Of a DNA stretch of 64,000 nucleotides, positions 47,587-59,795 are shown piece by piece. The notes beneath the pieces were generated by a model. It was not told the origin of the DNA and searched no databases. It saw only the letters and a program-made list of their open reading frames with translations. This DNA is from Trichoderma breve. Its lineage: Eukaryota; Ascomycota; Sordariomycetes; Hypocreales; Hypocreaceae. Every line of letters starts with the position of its first letter. The first letter of the stretch is position 1. Location of the stretch: positions 2,976,001 through 3,040,000 of the forward strand of contig NC_079235.1 in the NCBI RefSeq assembly GCF_028502605.1, written 5' to 3'. The position numbers were made by a program, and so were the translations under genes.

Positions 47587-50570
47587 GTTGATTATATAAA
47601 AACCTGAAATAAATAAAAAGCAGCGGGGAAAGCTTGGGTATCCTGTTTAAATGTGTCTTCTCTAATCTCTTGTGCGCTTCAAGACAAAGAAGTACGGAAA
47701 CTATGAAGAAAGGAAACAAAGGCGTCGACCCTGTCGGCGGAACAGTGAGAGTGTATCGACGATGCGCGAGGAATTGGCCGCCTCTTGAGACGACGATGGC
47801 GGGCCAACCGAAGAGAGAGAATGTGAGATTGAAGAGAAGCAGAATGAAAGAGAGGGCCGGTAGTCGATCGAATGCGCGCAAGAGTCGCACAACGACGGGT
47901 CGGTAGACGGGTGGGGATTCTCGCGCGCGTGCAGACGCAGCTGAAGGCTTGTCGTTCAGGGACCAGCTCAGGGCGCAGGCGGAAAGTTTCGAGATGCAAA
48001 CGAGTCGAGACGCTGCGGGCGTTTCGACTGGAAGTCTGTCTGATTCTACGAGGAGCTGCGCGAATAGCCCAGCTAACGCAGACGACAGTATCTGAGTTGA
48101 GGCGTCAAAAAAAGAAGGGGAGAAAAAGAAGCGAGCGCACGGCGAGAGAAGCGAGGATGGGGTGGGAAGAAGGAGATTTGAGGCGACAAGAACAGCTGGG
48201 GGTACCTTTGGCCGTGCTCAGCATCCAGCTGGGCCACTCAGGAACGAGTGCCACCACTAGCATCCAGTAGGTCGATGTGTACTACCGCCTGGCTGCTACA
48301 AGTACCTGACCTACAGTACATCCAGCGCGCTGGAGGTGGCCTGTGGCTCCCCAGCCCGTTTACGACGGGCTGCACAGGCAGTGCCGCGGCGGCGGCTGCG
48401 GCTGCTGCTACTCTCTGCTAGTCTGGTAGCTTGAGCACAGGACTAAGGTTGAACCATTGGATCCATTGATTGCATTATGCATAGGGGTCAAGGCTCTTCT
48501 TGCGCGGTACCTCTCAGCATCCTTTGAGATGCGACGGGAACATTCTTTTCTTTAGGTTACACTATGCCCCTCAAAGTACCTTCTCGACGCCTCGACTCGG
48601 GCGCCGGTACCTCGTGGTGAGGACAATGGAGAAACAGCAGTGTGGGGAAGGTCGCGACAGGCCCAGCGCGGAAAGGCCACACCCGTTACTGGCCAGAAAG
48701 TCGAGGTGGGCAGGTGGGAGGTGGGGTTGCCAAGCAGCGCTGCAGGTGGATTTGCCGCCACCAGGCGATACCCCTGAGGATGCTGGATGCTGCCCCGTTA
48801 GGGGAGTCGGGGGGGTCCCTCCAGGGGGGTTGCTAGTGGTGGCTGCAAGCACTAGGCCCTAACACGGCACTGTTGTCCGCTCACCTGAAATCATTGTTAC
48901 AGACAGACAGTCGGAAGCGGGACACAAGGATCAGCAATTTGCAGCATCGTCCGTGGTTTGAATCCAACATGACAAAGGGCACTTGATGATCCAATTGACG
49001 GAGCCCATTGACGGGAATAATCCTAATCCTTCAACTGCAGACATTGACATGCACTTGCACGCCGCCGCCCGTCCAGCCGCGTTTGTTTCCTCGGCACGTC
49101 GCCCACCAGCACATCTCGCCACTCAGAACTTTCGGGGGTCCATAGCCAACAAATTCATTGATCTACGCTCATTCGATGCTTCAGATCAAGACATCTGGTC
49201 CTATCGAGTGGCAGTAACGTACAGTGATAGTCACTTCTCCACTCTTCGGCTTGAGCTTCAGGAGCGTCGCAGGTGCCATCACAAGCAAACACTCCAACGC
49301 GGCTGCGTGCCTCGTGGTATCTCCAAGTCCACCCTGTGTTTCACAGTCTCAATCCCGAAAGGAACCTAGGATCCGTCATCATCAACACGGAGACTTTTCT
49401 TTTCTTCGTTTGTATTGTCAGCTGGGCCTTGCATTCTGCCGACGGACCAGTGCACGCATTTCCGGGTCATGAGGGGAGGTCAATAATCTCCATATACTAG
49501 CAGCATGAGACTATCTTGGGAACAAGTGCCAATACTAAACCCTGCCCCGTCAGTTGTCAGTCGGAGCACGCTCATCCTTCTCATCAAATGTTTCATGCGT
49601 CCCGCTCGTGCTGCAAACAAGAACCTCCTTGAAGCCGGGTAAATAAAGTTTCAAGGTTGACAAATACGTATATCGTCATAGGCAAGCAAGGCTAGCATGG
49701 GGAGCAGCGGGAGCTTCCCACTGTGACGTGAGCTAGGCTTCTCTCCCTTCTCGTCGTTCTTTGATTTCTGCTTTTCTTTGTCACATTCAACTGACGATCA
49801 CGTCAAAATAGACCAGGCAGGGGAGGCTACCTAGCCAACTAACCAAAGGGGGGGAAAGGGGGGAAAAGTAGTCCAACGAGTCAGCCTGCTATGATATCCA
49901 ACCCTTTTCCTAATCAATGCGGCCGATAAAACACAAAACTAACCCGCTAGGGACAACCCATTTCGCATCCATTGGTTCGTAGCATCCACCTCCATGCTTA
50001 AACCCGAAGAGCAATCATAATCATTTACACAGTGTGGGATTACACAAACCTCAGAGTTTACAGCATGTGCGAGTAGGCTCACGAGGCTGTCATATTAGAG
50101 CGAAGAATAACCAACGTGTAATCAATCACCAACACATCGTAGTACCAAGTATGTACGAGTACGCGCGCGCGAGCAGCCCCCGCCCAATGAAGATGGAGCG
50201 ACAGGGATGCGTCGGCAACCGTTTTGATATGTACGAGTATGCAGGTTTGCTCCTGTTGTTAGCTACATATGCCGATCTATCTACCATAGAACCTAGTCTC
50301 CGCCGCCTGTATGCGTAGTCATCACCAGTTGCCAGGCAATACCGTTCAGCTTTCCAGGGTAACAGTTCATCCCTTGTAACATCGCAGCATGGTAATGCTT
50401 GTACATCTTTAGATTCTCTCTAATACTAGATCTTTCTGTCTGAAGCACTGACAAATCTTCCTGTACAAAGCAAACGTGACACATAACCGACTCTCAACTA
50501 TATGAGACAGAACTTTTTTGTTTTCATCAAATCATTTTCTTCCCATCATCTAGATCTAAAGTCTAGCCAT
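47587..50570. other. Long spacer between GRS1 and CLA4
   Basis: About 3.0 kb. The CLA4-proximal 600 bases are probable leader and promoter. A GCC/GCT trinucleotide-rich stretch is at about 48383-48412, and two G-runs (7 and 6) separated by AAA lie at 49848-49863. An ATG-started 128-codon frame at 48983-49369 has no recognisable content. No RNA gene seen. Confidence 0.4.
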
Positions 50571-52816
50571 CTATCGGGCGACGACCTCAACTTCCTGCCC
50601 CTCGAACTTGGGGAGCTCGCTCGCAACCGTCTCCCAGTTCTTGCTACCATCTACAAGTGATTTAATGGCATCCAGAATCTTGCTCTCCTCAGCTCGGACC
50701 TGGGTGGTCGAGTCACGATCTCTCAATGTAATGGAGCCGTCCTGAAGGGTCTGGAAATCGACGGTGATGCCAAGCGGCGTACCGAGCTCGTCGTTACGGC
50801 TGTATCGCTTACCGATACTGGCAGATGAGTCATCTACACGGCTGGAGACGCCGAGGCTTCGCAGCTTCTGAGAAAGAGCCTTGACCGCGGGCTTGAATTG
50901 CGGGTTGGATGACAGGGGCACCAGAAGGACCTTGGTCGGGGCCACGGTAGGTGGGAAAGACAGGACCTGCAAAGCGAAATTCATCGTTAGTAAATGTTTC
51001 AAAAATGACTTCATGTGGAAAAGAACAAGGGAGAGAAAACACATACACCACGAGATTCATCGCCACCATCGCTGGCACGGGTCCAGTAGTTGTGCTCAAT
51101 GAGCGAGTAGAGAATACGGCCAATACCAAATGACGGCTCAATGACATTGGGTGTGAACTCGCGAGTGTTCTCCACTCTCTTGCGGAACTCAATAGCGACG
51201 GAGTCCTTGTCGATAGTGGCCTTGCCATCGGCAATGCCCTCCACGTCCAGGACAATCTTTCCAGTCTCAGTCAGCTCCTTGGCCAGCTTCTCACGCTGCT
51301 CTTGCGAGGTAGCCTCCAAGGCAGTCTCCACCGTCTTGGCATCCTTCTTGAATAGGGGACCAAACTTCTTCTTCTGAATGTCGATTTGCCACTCCTCAAT
51401 GACTTTGGGCTCGTCGAGTCGCTCACGAACGACCAAAGGAGCGCCAGTCTTCTTGGCATGGACGGTCAAGTCATAGGCACTGCGGTCGGCACAGCCAACG
51501 CACTCGACCCAGCCAGTCGAGGTCAACAGCTCAGCGTCCCAGCAATCGCAGGCGTAGTGGGCCATTTCGTTGGCCATGTGCTGTCGGAAACGCATCTTGG
51601 ACAGATCGACACCAATTCTCTTCATGAAGAGGTGGATACGGGCAAGGAAGTATCCAAGGGTCTCGTTGTCAACGACACCGTCCTTGACGGCCTGGCCAAT
51701 GGTCATCTTCTTCGTCTCCGTCTTTCCGGAGAGCTGAACGTGGCGGTCCAGCAGAACCAGCTCGACGTCCTCAACCTCGTGGAAGCGGCTGTGCTTCTTG
51801 CCACCCTCGGGGTCGACAAAGTGCTCAATCTCAGCCATCAGGAACTCTCGCACACGCAAGAGACCGGCACGGGGAGAAATCTCGTTTCGGTATGACTTTC
51901 CGATGGAGGCCGAGGCAAAGGGCATTTGGGACTGGTTGAATTCGAGAAGCTTGGCAAAGTTGAGGAACTGGCCCTGGGCAGTCTCGGGACGCAGGTATCC
52001 GGGGAGGTTGCTGCTCGGGCCGATGGACGTCTGGAACATGAGGTTGAAGGCCACGGGCTCTGACGGAAGCACGCCAGTCTCAGGGTTCTTGAGGTCGTAC
52101 TTCTTGATAAGCTCACCGAGCTCAGGGCCGCCATAGTTGTCGATCTTGGCGAGCACCTCCTCGTACTCCTGGACAACAGCATCGTCAAGCTTGACGGCGG
52201 CAGCGGACTTGGCCTTCTTCTTCTTCTTGGGGTCGACCTCCTTCTCCTCCACCTTTTGGCCACGGGCCTCCTTGTCGCCCTTGAGCCGGGCCTCGAGGAT
52301 GGCCTCGACGAAGTGATCGGCTCGCAGGATTTCGCCGTTCTTGGGGTCCTTGCACATCCAGTCGGCAAACTTGTCAACGTGGCCACTGGTCTTGAGAACA
52401 TCGTGGGGGGTCAGGGCAGTGCAGTCCACCTCGAGCATGTCCTCCTCCAGGACAAAGTGTTTCCGCCACAGGTCGACGATGTTGGCCTGGAGAGCACAGC
52501 CTGGAGGGCCGTAGTCGTAGAGACCACCCACGCCGCCGTAGATCTCGAAGGAAGGCGTGTAGAACATGCGTCGCCGTAGCATGGCATCGAGGACGACCTT
52601 GTCCAGGGGCTGGCCCTTGAGAGTCGTAGCGGACGAAGACATGGCGCCGGCTTTGGGGTTCTGCGGCTTGAGAGGCTGGAATGCGCAAAGCTTTGAAGAG
52701 GCTGACAAGTTGCGACGGCACAGCACTGCAGCAGGCCGAGTCTGGCGCGGGGCGAGTCCGGATCTGAGGCGGGCGAGAGTTGCTGGGGAAGAGAGCAAAT
52801 GTCGAATTGGCTTCAT
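50571..52816 (-). CDS. GRS1: Glycyl-tRNA synthetase, probably dual cytosolic/mitochondrial
   Basis: Class II enzyme charging tRNA-Gly. Two exons (52816-51047, 50966-50571; intron 80 nt) give 721 aa from the first ATG, or 663 aa from the second at 52642. The 58 residues before the second ATG contain no Asp or Glu, 7 Arg and 4 Lys, and end in R-R-N-L-S-A-S-S, typical of a mitochondrial presequence. Then come G-G-x-x-G-L-Y-D-Y-G-P-P-G, the T-S-G-H-V-D-K-F-x-D motif, a lysine-rich insertion (K-K-K-K-K-A-K), motif 2 F-R-N-E-I-S-P-type (Y-R-N-E-I-S-P-R), motif 3 in P-S-F-G-I-G-R, and a C-terminal anticodon-binding domain starting about P-P-T-V-A-P. Length fits the fungal family. Confidence 0.94.
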
Positions 52817-53514
52817 CCACCAGAGTTTTGACGTTGGAGGAAAGAGGGCGCGAGTCACAAAAACTCAGGCCGCACTGGTTTCCTCTGGCACGGAATGGTG
52901 GGGTTAGAGATAGAGGGGAGAAACATCTAGACAAAAGTTGTGTGTGCCCGCGTGTGACTCCAACGGCCGTGGCCCACCAGGGATCTAACCTTGCAGTGGC
53001 CGATTGACTCTTTTACAGCCCGGCTTCGGCTGCCCCTCCACTGGGCTGGACTTGGCCAGACAGACCCTGCACGCTATCTAAAGAGGGCGCTAGTCCAGAG
53101 CGGTTGAAGCGCTAAACCGTCGAACTCTTGCAACTTCACATGAGATCCATTATCCACGTATAATAGTAGGTAGGAGTAGAGGCGAATAAAATGCTACTAA
53201 TCAAGATAATAAAACAGAAGATGAGTTTTGCTTAATCCAATATCCTCATCATCATCATCATCATCATCATATGCTTCGTCTGTCCTTCAACTTTGAGAGG
53301 TGGCAAATGTAGCCATTTGGTCTGCCACAGGGGTATGCAAGTCTACCATTGAAGGCAGGTCAACATAGGTATGTCGATTTGCCATTGATTTTATCCACCA
53401 CTTAATTCCTAAATTCCAAGAGGCTAAATTCCATTTGATCCTTTTTTATCCTCTACCCAATCGTAAATCAATCTATTCGAAAACCACCACAAAAGGCAGA
53501 ATCCCCCTACTCGA
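52817..53514. other. Spacer between PRO1 and GRS1
   Basis: GC-rich GRS1-proximal part, then an AT-rich part with a (TCA)8 microsatellite at 53246-53270. No gene seen. Confidence 0.5.
53246..53270 (+). repeat. (TCA)8 microsatellite
   Basis: Eight TCA units plus T in the spacer downstream of PRO1. Plain trinucleotide repeat outside any coding frame. Confidence 0.9.
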
Positions 53515-55048
53515 CTACCGCAGCTCTCTCGTCGGAGTCGCAGACCTGCTCTCCGCCCTAAAAATCCCAATGTGTGAACGGTGCGCAACATATTCACTAT
53601 CCGCATAGCCCAGTATGCCTCGAATCTCCGTACTCTGATGGCCCAAGATCCTTGAGATTTCGGGGGCGGCATAGTTGACGAGGGCTCGCCCAACTTCCAG
53701 TCCCAAACCTTCCCAGCGCTTTCCATCTGGGCCGGGAGCTGATCGTCGGTTGACAACGATGAGCCGGACGACTTCTTGTTGGGCAAAGTTCCCTTCGACG
53801 TCAACTACACCAACGGGGAGCAGACCAGCCTTGTTAAGGAGCGCTTTGTGGGCTCCTTCGTCGATATACAGCGTACCATGGGGGTTAGGGGTATGGAGGA
53901 GCCAAAAGTGGCGGTCTCGAATCGGGTCGGTTGAAGGCAGAAATCTTGTGTGCAATGGCGGAGCTGGCCTTGTCTCTAGATTTTCCGATGCAGCAATGAG
54001 ATTGAGCGACACGGAGGATGCTGATCTCGAAGGCTGAGACTGATGGAGGTAGCGCACGATGCTTAGGACGTTGCCTGGATTAGACGACCTAGTGATGATT
54101 GTTGTCACGCCCGCCGACGTCCCGAGTCGTGCGGCAATGATCTTGGTGCTCATACCACCAGTACCCAATGCTGATCCAGCACTTGAGACTATTGTTTTGG
54201 GCGTTAGCTAGCTCCATGTTTGATAAGCTCCAGAAGCACAACATACCATCCGCCTCAAGGGCCGAAATATCCTCGACAATTTCGATGGGCTTAGCATCGG
54301 GGTTGCTTCTCGGGTTCTTATCGTACAAACAGTCGACATCCGTCATGAGAAATAGAAGATCTGCGTGTATCATAGCCGCAGTAATCGCTGAAAGGGTATC
54401 ATTATCGCCAAATTTGATTTCGGAAACTGCCAGGGTATCGTTTTCATTCACAATGGGGATGACTCCCATGTCTAATAGTTCGTTGACTGTGCTTTGAGCA
54501 TTGAGGTATCGTGTCCGCTAAAACAAGCATCGTTCGCGGTCAGCTTGGCAGTGTCCTTGTTAGTTAGATTGTCGTGGATAGTAGTATCATACATCAGCAA
54601 TGTCATTTCGTGTAAGTAGAATCTGAGCCACCGGCTGTGTCAGATGCGCAAACAAGCTATCCCAGAGACTAATGAGTCGGCACTGGCCGATTGCTGCTAA
54701 TGCCTATTGAAAGGTTAGATTACTTGGTTCACTCCACCAGTTTCTATGAGAGCAGCCTTGCCTGCAACTGGGCCAAATGCTTGGGACGCTTCGCTACGTC
54801 CATGCGGCGAAGACCGACGCCAATAGCTCCCGAAGAGACAATGACCACTCGATGGCCATCCTTCCTTAGCTTGACCGCCGTGTCAACAATCAAGGTCAGG
54901 ATGGGAAGTAGAGGTTCATGTGTGTTTTCGTCGACAATTGAGCTCGTCCCTTGGTTTCGCTGGCCGTTAGAAACAGGTCGTCATCGTCTACATTGACATT
55001 GTACTCACCCAGCTTAATGACAACAGTCAGCGGCTTCGGCTTCCTCAT
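53515..55048 (-). CDS. PRO1: Glutamate 5-kinase (proline biosynthesis)
   Basis: Phosphorylates glutamate with ATP, the first step of proline synthesis, in the cytosol. Five exons (55048-55009, 54949-54762, 54703-54593, 54517-54247, 54188-53515) give 427 aa, matching the family. The amino-acid kinase domain has [35 protein letters not shown] and [10 protein letters not shown]-terminal PUA domain begins about residue 320. The second intron (54761-54704) starts with GC, not GT: the reading Q-L-Q-A-L-A-A-I-G requires CAG|GCAAGG as donor, with CTAAC branch and AATAG acceptor. The first intron's acceptor (CCAAG) has a poor pyrimidine tract. Divergent from ATP23. Confidence 0.92.
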
Positions 55049-55813
55049 GGCCGCCACGCCGTCGTCTTGAATTGGCCGAACACAAAAAAGTTAGACAAGA
55101 TACCAAGTCTTAAAACATTGAAGAAAGCATAGCAAACAATGCGTTGGGACAGGAAAACAAGACAATAAATTCGGCTAGAAAGAAACAAAATCAAGAAGCA
55201 ACATGATATGCAAATGAGCCAAAAGCACGGAAGGGCGTCCTAGACGTCCACCGCTATTAAAGTAGATGAGACATGACGGCTCGTCATAGTATAGGCTGGC
55301 CGGGCTTACTCTGAGTAATATCTTCAGACATTTTCGCCAACTTCCCCTGTCGCGACCTGTGCTCTGCCTGAGGAAGCTAATTGGCGCAATTGAAATATGT
55401 CGGCTCAGTTCATTGGACTGATTCGCCTTGTTGAGATGAAAATCGCATTCAAGGGGCCTGTCGCTGCAAGTCCGAGATCGCCCCTCCTTGCTCATCCAAA
55501 GTCGGCTATTTGGAGTTTCTTTCTTCTTAATGGCCAGCTTCTGACAAGGACAGGCATGTCCCTGCGATAAGATAAGCCGGAACCGCAACCCGCCTGAAAA
55601 AAGGCGCCTTCACCGCCCTGAGCTTTGCGGCAGAATTCTGGACATGTATTAGGTGAGGCAACTTCATCACCTCATCCAATCCTCCAGTGGCATGAGATTC
55701 CCTTCCATTGTCTCACCCTACCATTCCACTTGGCATTTTCAAAAAGGAGAAACTGTTCTAAAGCACCCCTTGCATCCTTCTCCTTTCCAGTTTTAGATAC
55801 ACACCCTACAGCC
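55049..55813. other. Divergent spacer, PRO1 and ATP23
   Basis: About 770 bases shared by two diverging genes. No gene or clear element seen. A CCAAT is at 55676-55680, about 135 bases before ATP23. Confidence 0.4.
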
Positions 55814-56680
55814 ATGGCATCCGGCGCTTCGCCGACCCCTCCAGCTCCGGCTGGCTCTGCCTCGCCGAAACCCGCAAAGGAAGTCGTCAATGATCCAGCT
55901 CGAACCGGCTTCGACCCGCAGATGAAATGGTGGATGAACTACTTCCGAATCCTGTCAGGCCAGATGACCCCCGAGGGCCTCTTCCACTACCGCGAATGGC
56001 GATACAAGGTCCACGAGGAACGTGACTGCAAGCGCTGCGACGAGTACCGCGACTGGCTCTTTACATATTCACCCGCCGTCCGCTTCCTGTCGGGCAAGAT
56101 CCAAGATCTCAACGGCAAGCTGGATGCCTCAAACGTGCTGTGCCGCCGGTGCCCTGCGCGGCTGGAAGAGGATGGCCAAGTACATCGGCAGTCGGGAGGC
56201 TTCAGCCCCAACCACGGCATCCTGATTTGCGCAAACGAGATCCGCGACCGCAAACACCTAGAAGATACGCTGGCACACGAGATGGTACATGCGTGGGACC
56301 ACCTCAGGTGGCAGGTAGACTGGATGGGCGATAAAGACTTGAAACATGCTGCATGCACAGAGGTTAGTATTTTTATACCTATCTGAAATACCTCAAACGG
56401 AATCGAACAATTGCCAAATTGATCCCCGAGACTGACACTTGTCGTACACTAGATTCGTGCATCGATGCTAAGCGGAGAATGTCGCTGGAGCCGAGAATTC
56501 TTCACCCGAGGGAACTGGGCTCTAACGCAGCAATTCCAGAACTGCGTTCGTTCCAGGGCCATTCGATCCGTCATGGCTCGGCCGAGATGCAAAGATGACG
56601 TGCAAGCGACAAAAGTGGTCAATGAAGTCTGGGACTCGTGTTTCTCAGACACAAGACCCTTTGATGAGGTGTATAGGTGA
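55814..56680 (+). CDS. ATP23: Mitochondrial inner-membrane protease ATP23
   Basis: Metalloprotease and chaperone of the intermembrane space that in yeast processes Atp6 and helps F-ATP-synthase assembly. Two exons (55814-56362, 56453-56680) joined in phase 0 give 258 aa. The zinc-binding HEMVH is at 155-159, followed by A-W-D-H. Cysteine-rich segments C-K-R-C (72-75) and C-R-R-C (110-113) are typical of Atp23, as is the terminal [10 protein letters not shown]. An Ala/Pro-rich N-terminus precedes the conserved F-D-P-Q-M-K-W-W. Length fits. Confidence 0.93.
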
Positions 56681-57013
56681 AATTCGAATGCCTTGTAAAA
56701 TATAGACCCTATGATGTACGATAACGTCTAGCCCCAGCGCATCTCCTCGCATGACACTTAGCTTTTAACTTTCAACGACATTAAAAGATACCCCAAAAGA
56801 ACAAATATCTGGCTTAAACGCTCTGCTGCTCCCATGTGAACACCCCGAAAGGAAAGGCAAAAAGAAGAAAACTCCATAAACTCCTCCTTATGCAAGGCAA
56901 ATCTCAGCTCAAATCTTACACACCCAACTCCAGCGACCAAACAAGTCATCAGACTAGAAAAAGAGGGAAACAAATTGCTTGCTTGCATGCATCATGTATC
57001 ATGTGGAAGCAAA
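56681..57013. other. Convergent 3' region, ATP23 and Aurora kinase
   Basis: About 330 bases of AT-rich sequence between two 3' ends. Nothing else seen. Confidence 0.5.
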
Positions 57014-58392
57014 TCAGGAGCTCTTCTCGCGATTGGTAGCTCGTTCACCCTTGACGCAATGCTTGATGATCCAAGGGTGGCTCTGTACATCTTCGAGAGG
57101 AATACGCTTCTCGGGGTCAAGAACCAAAAGCTGTTCATTGCTTGTTAGCTGGCCAATCACTTATTCATTATCTTGGGGGGATCCAAGGTACTCACTCTCT
57201 TGATGAGATCAGCAGCCTCTGAGCTGACGAACTTGGGGATTTGCATGTCTGCACGGGCGATCCTTCGCTGCGTCATGACAGGAGTATCTTCGAAAGGAGC
57301 CTCGCCAACGAGGAACTCGTACGTCAACACACCCAAGCTCCACAGGTCAACCTTTTCATTGTAGTAGTTGTCTGAAGAGCCGGGCTTGATCATTTCCGGG
57401 GGAAGATAATCAAGCGTGCCGCACAGCGTTTTCCGCCTGTTGTTGGGGGCGTGTACACTCCAGCCAAAGTCGGAAATCTTGATTTCCCCGTGAATACCAA
57501 CGAGAATATTCTCAGGCTTGATATCACGGTGAATAACATGCTTTCTATGAAGATACTGCAGCGCAGAAGCCATCTGAGCAACATACTGTGCCGCCTTCCA
57601 TTCGGGGAACTTGGTCTCCTTTCGCAAGTGCTTATACAGCTCGCCCTTTCCAGCATACTCGAGGATCAAAAAGACTCTCTTGCTATCGTGGAAATGGCCG
57701 TAAAGCTGCAGAATGTTTGGATGCCGTAGGTTGCTCTGGATCTCGATTTCGCGCCGAACCTGCTTCTCCACGCCTCCTCCGGCCTGAAGCTCGCTCTTGT
57801 GAAGCACCTTCAAAGCACAGATGAAGCCGCTTGTCCGCTCCCTGGCAAGGTAAACGCGGCCAAATTTGCCCTTGCCCAGAGGCCGTCCGATCTCAAACAT
57901 GCCCAGATGGAACTGTTTGGGTACGCTTGGCTGCTCCGTCAGAGCTGACTTGGTCTCATCGACATCTTTCTCAATTTCCTTTTCTTTTTCCCTTTCCTTC
58001 TCCTTTTCTCTTACCCTCTCCCTTTCCTTTTCTTTCTCCTCTTTGACTCGGGCTGTGGGAGCGGGCAGAGGCCTTCTTGCTGGGGGCGGTGAAGCAGGAT
58101 TGATGGGTGGAGGCGGTTTTCTCTGGGCCGCTTGTGAAGGGAGGGTGACGGAAGCAACTGCGTTGACGTTGTTGCTTTGAGACTGAAGAGCTACCTTGAA
58201 ATGGTTTGCCCTGGTGGTGGTTGATGTCGTTGTCAACTAAACCCGGGTTATTATCTCTTCCAAGGGCAGCCTGACTTGTAGGGACGCTGGTCATACCTTG
58301 GTCTTTGAGTAGATCTTGGTGGCTTCACCGACGTCGTTTTCGTCCTGAATGGAGATGCGCTCCAAGCGCGACTCAAGCGTGCGTGTAGTCAT
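57014..58392 (-). CDS. IPL1: Aurora-type mitotic kinase (Ipl1/Ark1)
   Basis: Catalytic subunit of the chromosomal passenger complex, correcting kinetochore attachment. Three exons (58392-58297, 58236-57196, 57130-57014), all phase 0, give 417 aa. The N-terminus is disordered, Pro-rich, then a strongly K/E/R-rich repeat at about 97-122. The kinase domain starts near 146: G-K-G-K-F-G-R-V, Lys175, H-R-D-I-K-P-E-N (Asp270), D-F-G-W-S-V-H (288-294), and the Aurora activation loop [11 protein letters not shown] with Thr302 as likely phosphosite. The C-terminus has H-P-W-I and a short basic tail. It is the only Aurora type expected in an ascomycete. Divergent from TIP41. Confidence 0.93.
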
Positions 58393-59444
58393 GTTGCTTG
58401 ACTGCCTTGGAGACTTGGAGATGGCAGTTGGGCAGATGTGGTGGTCGCTGGATTTTGCAGGTATAAGTGAGGAGAGTTTGCCGGAGTGCGGCTGTGGCAG
58501 CGACGGGGGTAAATCATGTTGTCTTTGGTGCGGTCCAATGTTGTCGGGGCAACAGCGGGCCAATATTGGTATGACTAAGCCGCAATCCTCTGCTGGGGCG
58601 GACCAAATCGGGTCTTAGGGGGTCTTAGGGGCTCCGTCCAATGGCAGGGATCGACTCAGCGACAATTTAACTCCCTTGCAGAGATGATGACCAACGACAT
58701 GTCCATATAACAAGTGAGAATCTTGGTAAAATTGACATGCAAGGAGAGTAGTTTGTTCATAGAGGGATGCACGAGCGCAGTGATCAATTCGAGTTATGAT
58801 ATTATACGACGTATAAACACCACAGTTAGGAACACACTTGTAGCCTCTGCTCTATGAAAAGTTCCATGACATCTCAATTGTAATAAAGTCTACTCACTCC
58901 AGGCAAATAGTCATGATCATAGATATGGGCCTGATTTTCATATGTCTGTGAGGGGAGAGCGACACTCTTTCTCCTTGAGCAGTGTCTTTCTCTTTCGATT
59001 CATCCGCCTTTCCTACAGCTACCTACCTACCTATAGTAGGTATTGTATCTACCCTACATGTACCTGATGAATTAGCATCCTAACTCTTCTGGTTGGGTTT
59101 GAGACAGTACAAAATCGGATTAAACCTTAATACATACTAGTAGGGTGATGAAATACCCAGGCAGGGTTCACTTTTTGATCTCTGCTATCAATAAACTTTT
59201 TGCCGTACCGGCATAGTTTAATAGAAAAGGATCATGCACCTTGTAGCCGTAGGGATTGGCGTATTGCAACCGTAGAATGCTCTCTCGGCTTGTGAAACTC
59301 AACGGGCTTATCCTGCTATTTTTTTATTTTTTATTTTCCAATTACGTATAGAATTACTCCAGCTTGAAAATCGGATTATTATCCTCGGGGAATTGGTATT
59401 GAAAAGAATTGACCACCATTGGGTTGCAGAACAGATGAAAAGAC

Positions 59445-59454
59445 TACCTAGGTA
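59445..59454 (+). repeat. Palindrome TACCTAGGTA
   Basis: Perfect 10-base inverted repeat in the Aurora/TIP41 spacer. It belongs to the same word family as the ACTAGGTAG repeat at 16791. Function unknown. Confidence 0.6.
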
Positions 59455-59595
59455 TACAGATGGATGACTTACAAGCAACTCAAAAGACAAGGGCTGTAAA
59501 TGTATCTGTATTGCAAATCCCCGCTAACCAAGCTTCCCTGAGAGTTCAAATGACTGAAAACTGGAAATTAATCAAATTCAATTTTAATACAAGAT

Positions 59596-59611
59596 AAAAA
59601 AAAAAAAAAAA
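59596..59611 (+). repeat. Poly(A) run, 16 bases
   Basis: Uninterrupted adenines about 185 bases before the TIP41 start codon. Confidence 0.85.
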
Positions 59612-59795
59612 TACAGCTAAGAGCTATATTGTCGTGTAACTGCGCAACAGCCCAGCCGTGAAATATCCATCATACTATGGCTTTTCGAACCACCCCGCTA
59701 TCCCATTCCCCAAACCCCACCATAGCTCTTCTCAACTTTCGCATCCCAACCTCCAATCCTCCAACTTCATTCACCCTCTCCAACGACTCTCGACG

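Larger units (their letters stand above)
58393..59795. other. Divergent spacer, Aurora kinase and TIP41
   Basis: About 1.4 kb with no gene seen. It has an (ACCT)3 run at 59021-59032, the exact palindrome TACCTAGGTA at 59445-59454, and a 16-base adenine run at 59596-59611. The TIP41-proximal 130 bases are pyrimidine-rich, like a leader. Confidence 0.45.

Noticed and set aside
48983..49369. ATG-started 128-codon frame in the GRS1/CLA4 spacer
   Set aside because: No signal peptide, domain or intron pattern. Length is within chance for 3 kb of balanced composition.
49848..49863. Two long G-runs as a quadruplex
   Set aside because: Only two runs separated by AAA, so four separate tracts with loops cannot be made without forcing.
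53246..53270. (TCA)8 as coding poly-Ser/Asp/His repeat
   Set aside because: Lies outside all supported exons, between PRO1 and GRS1.
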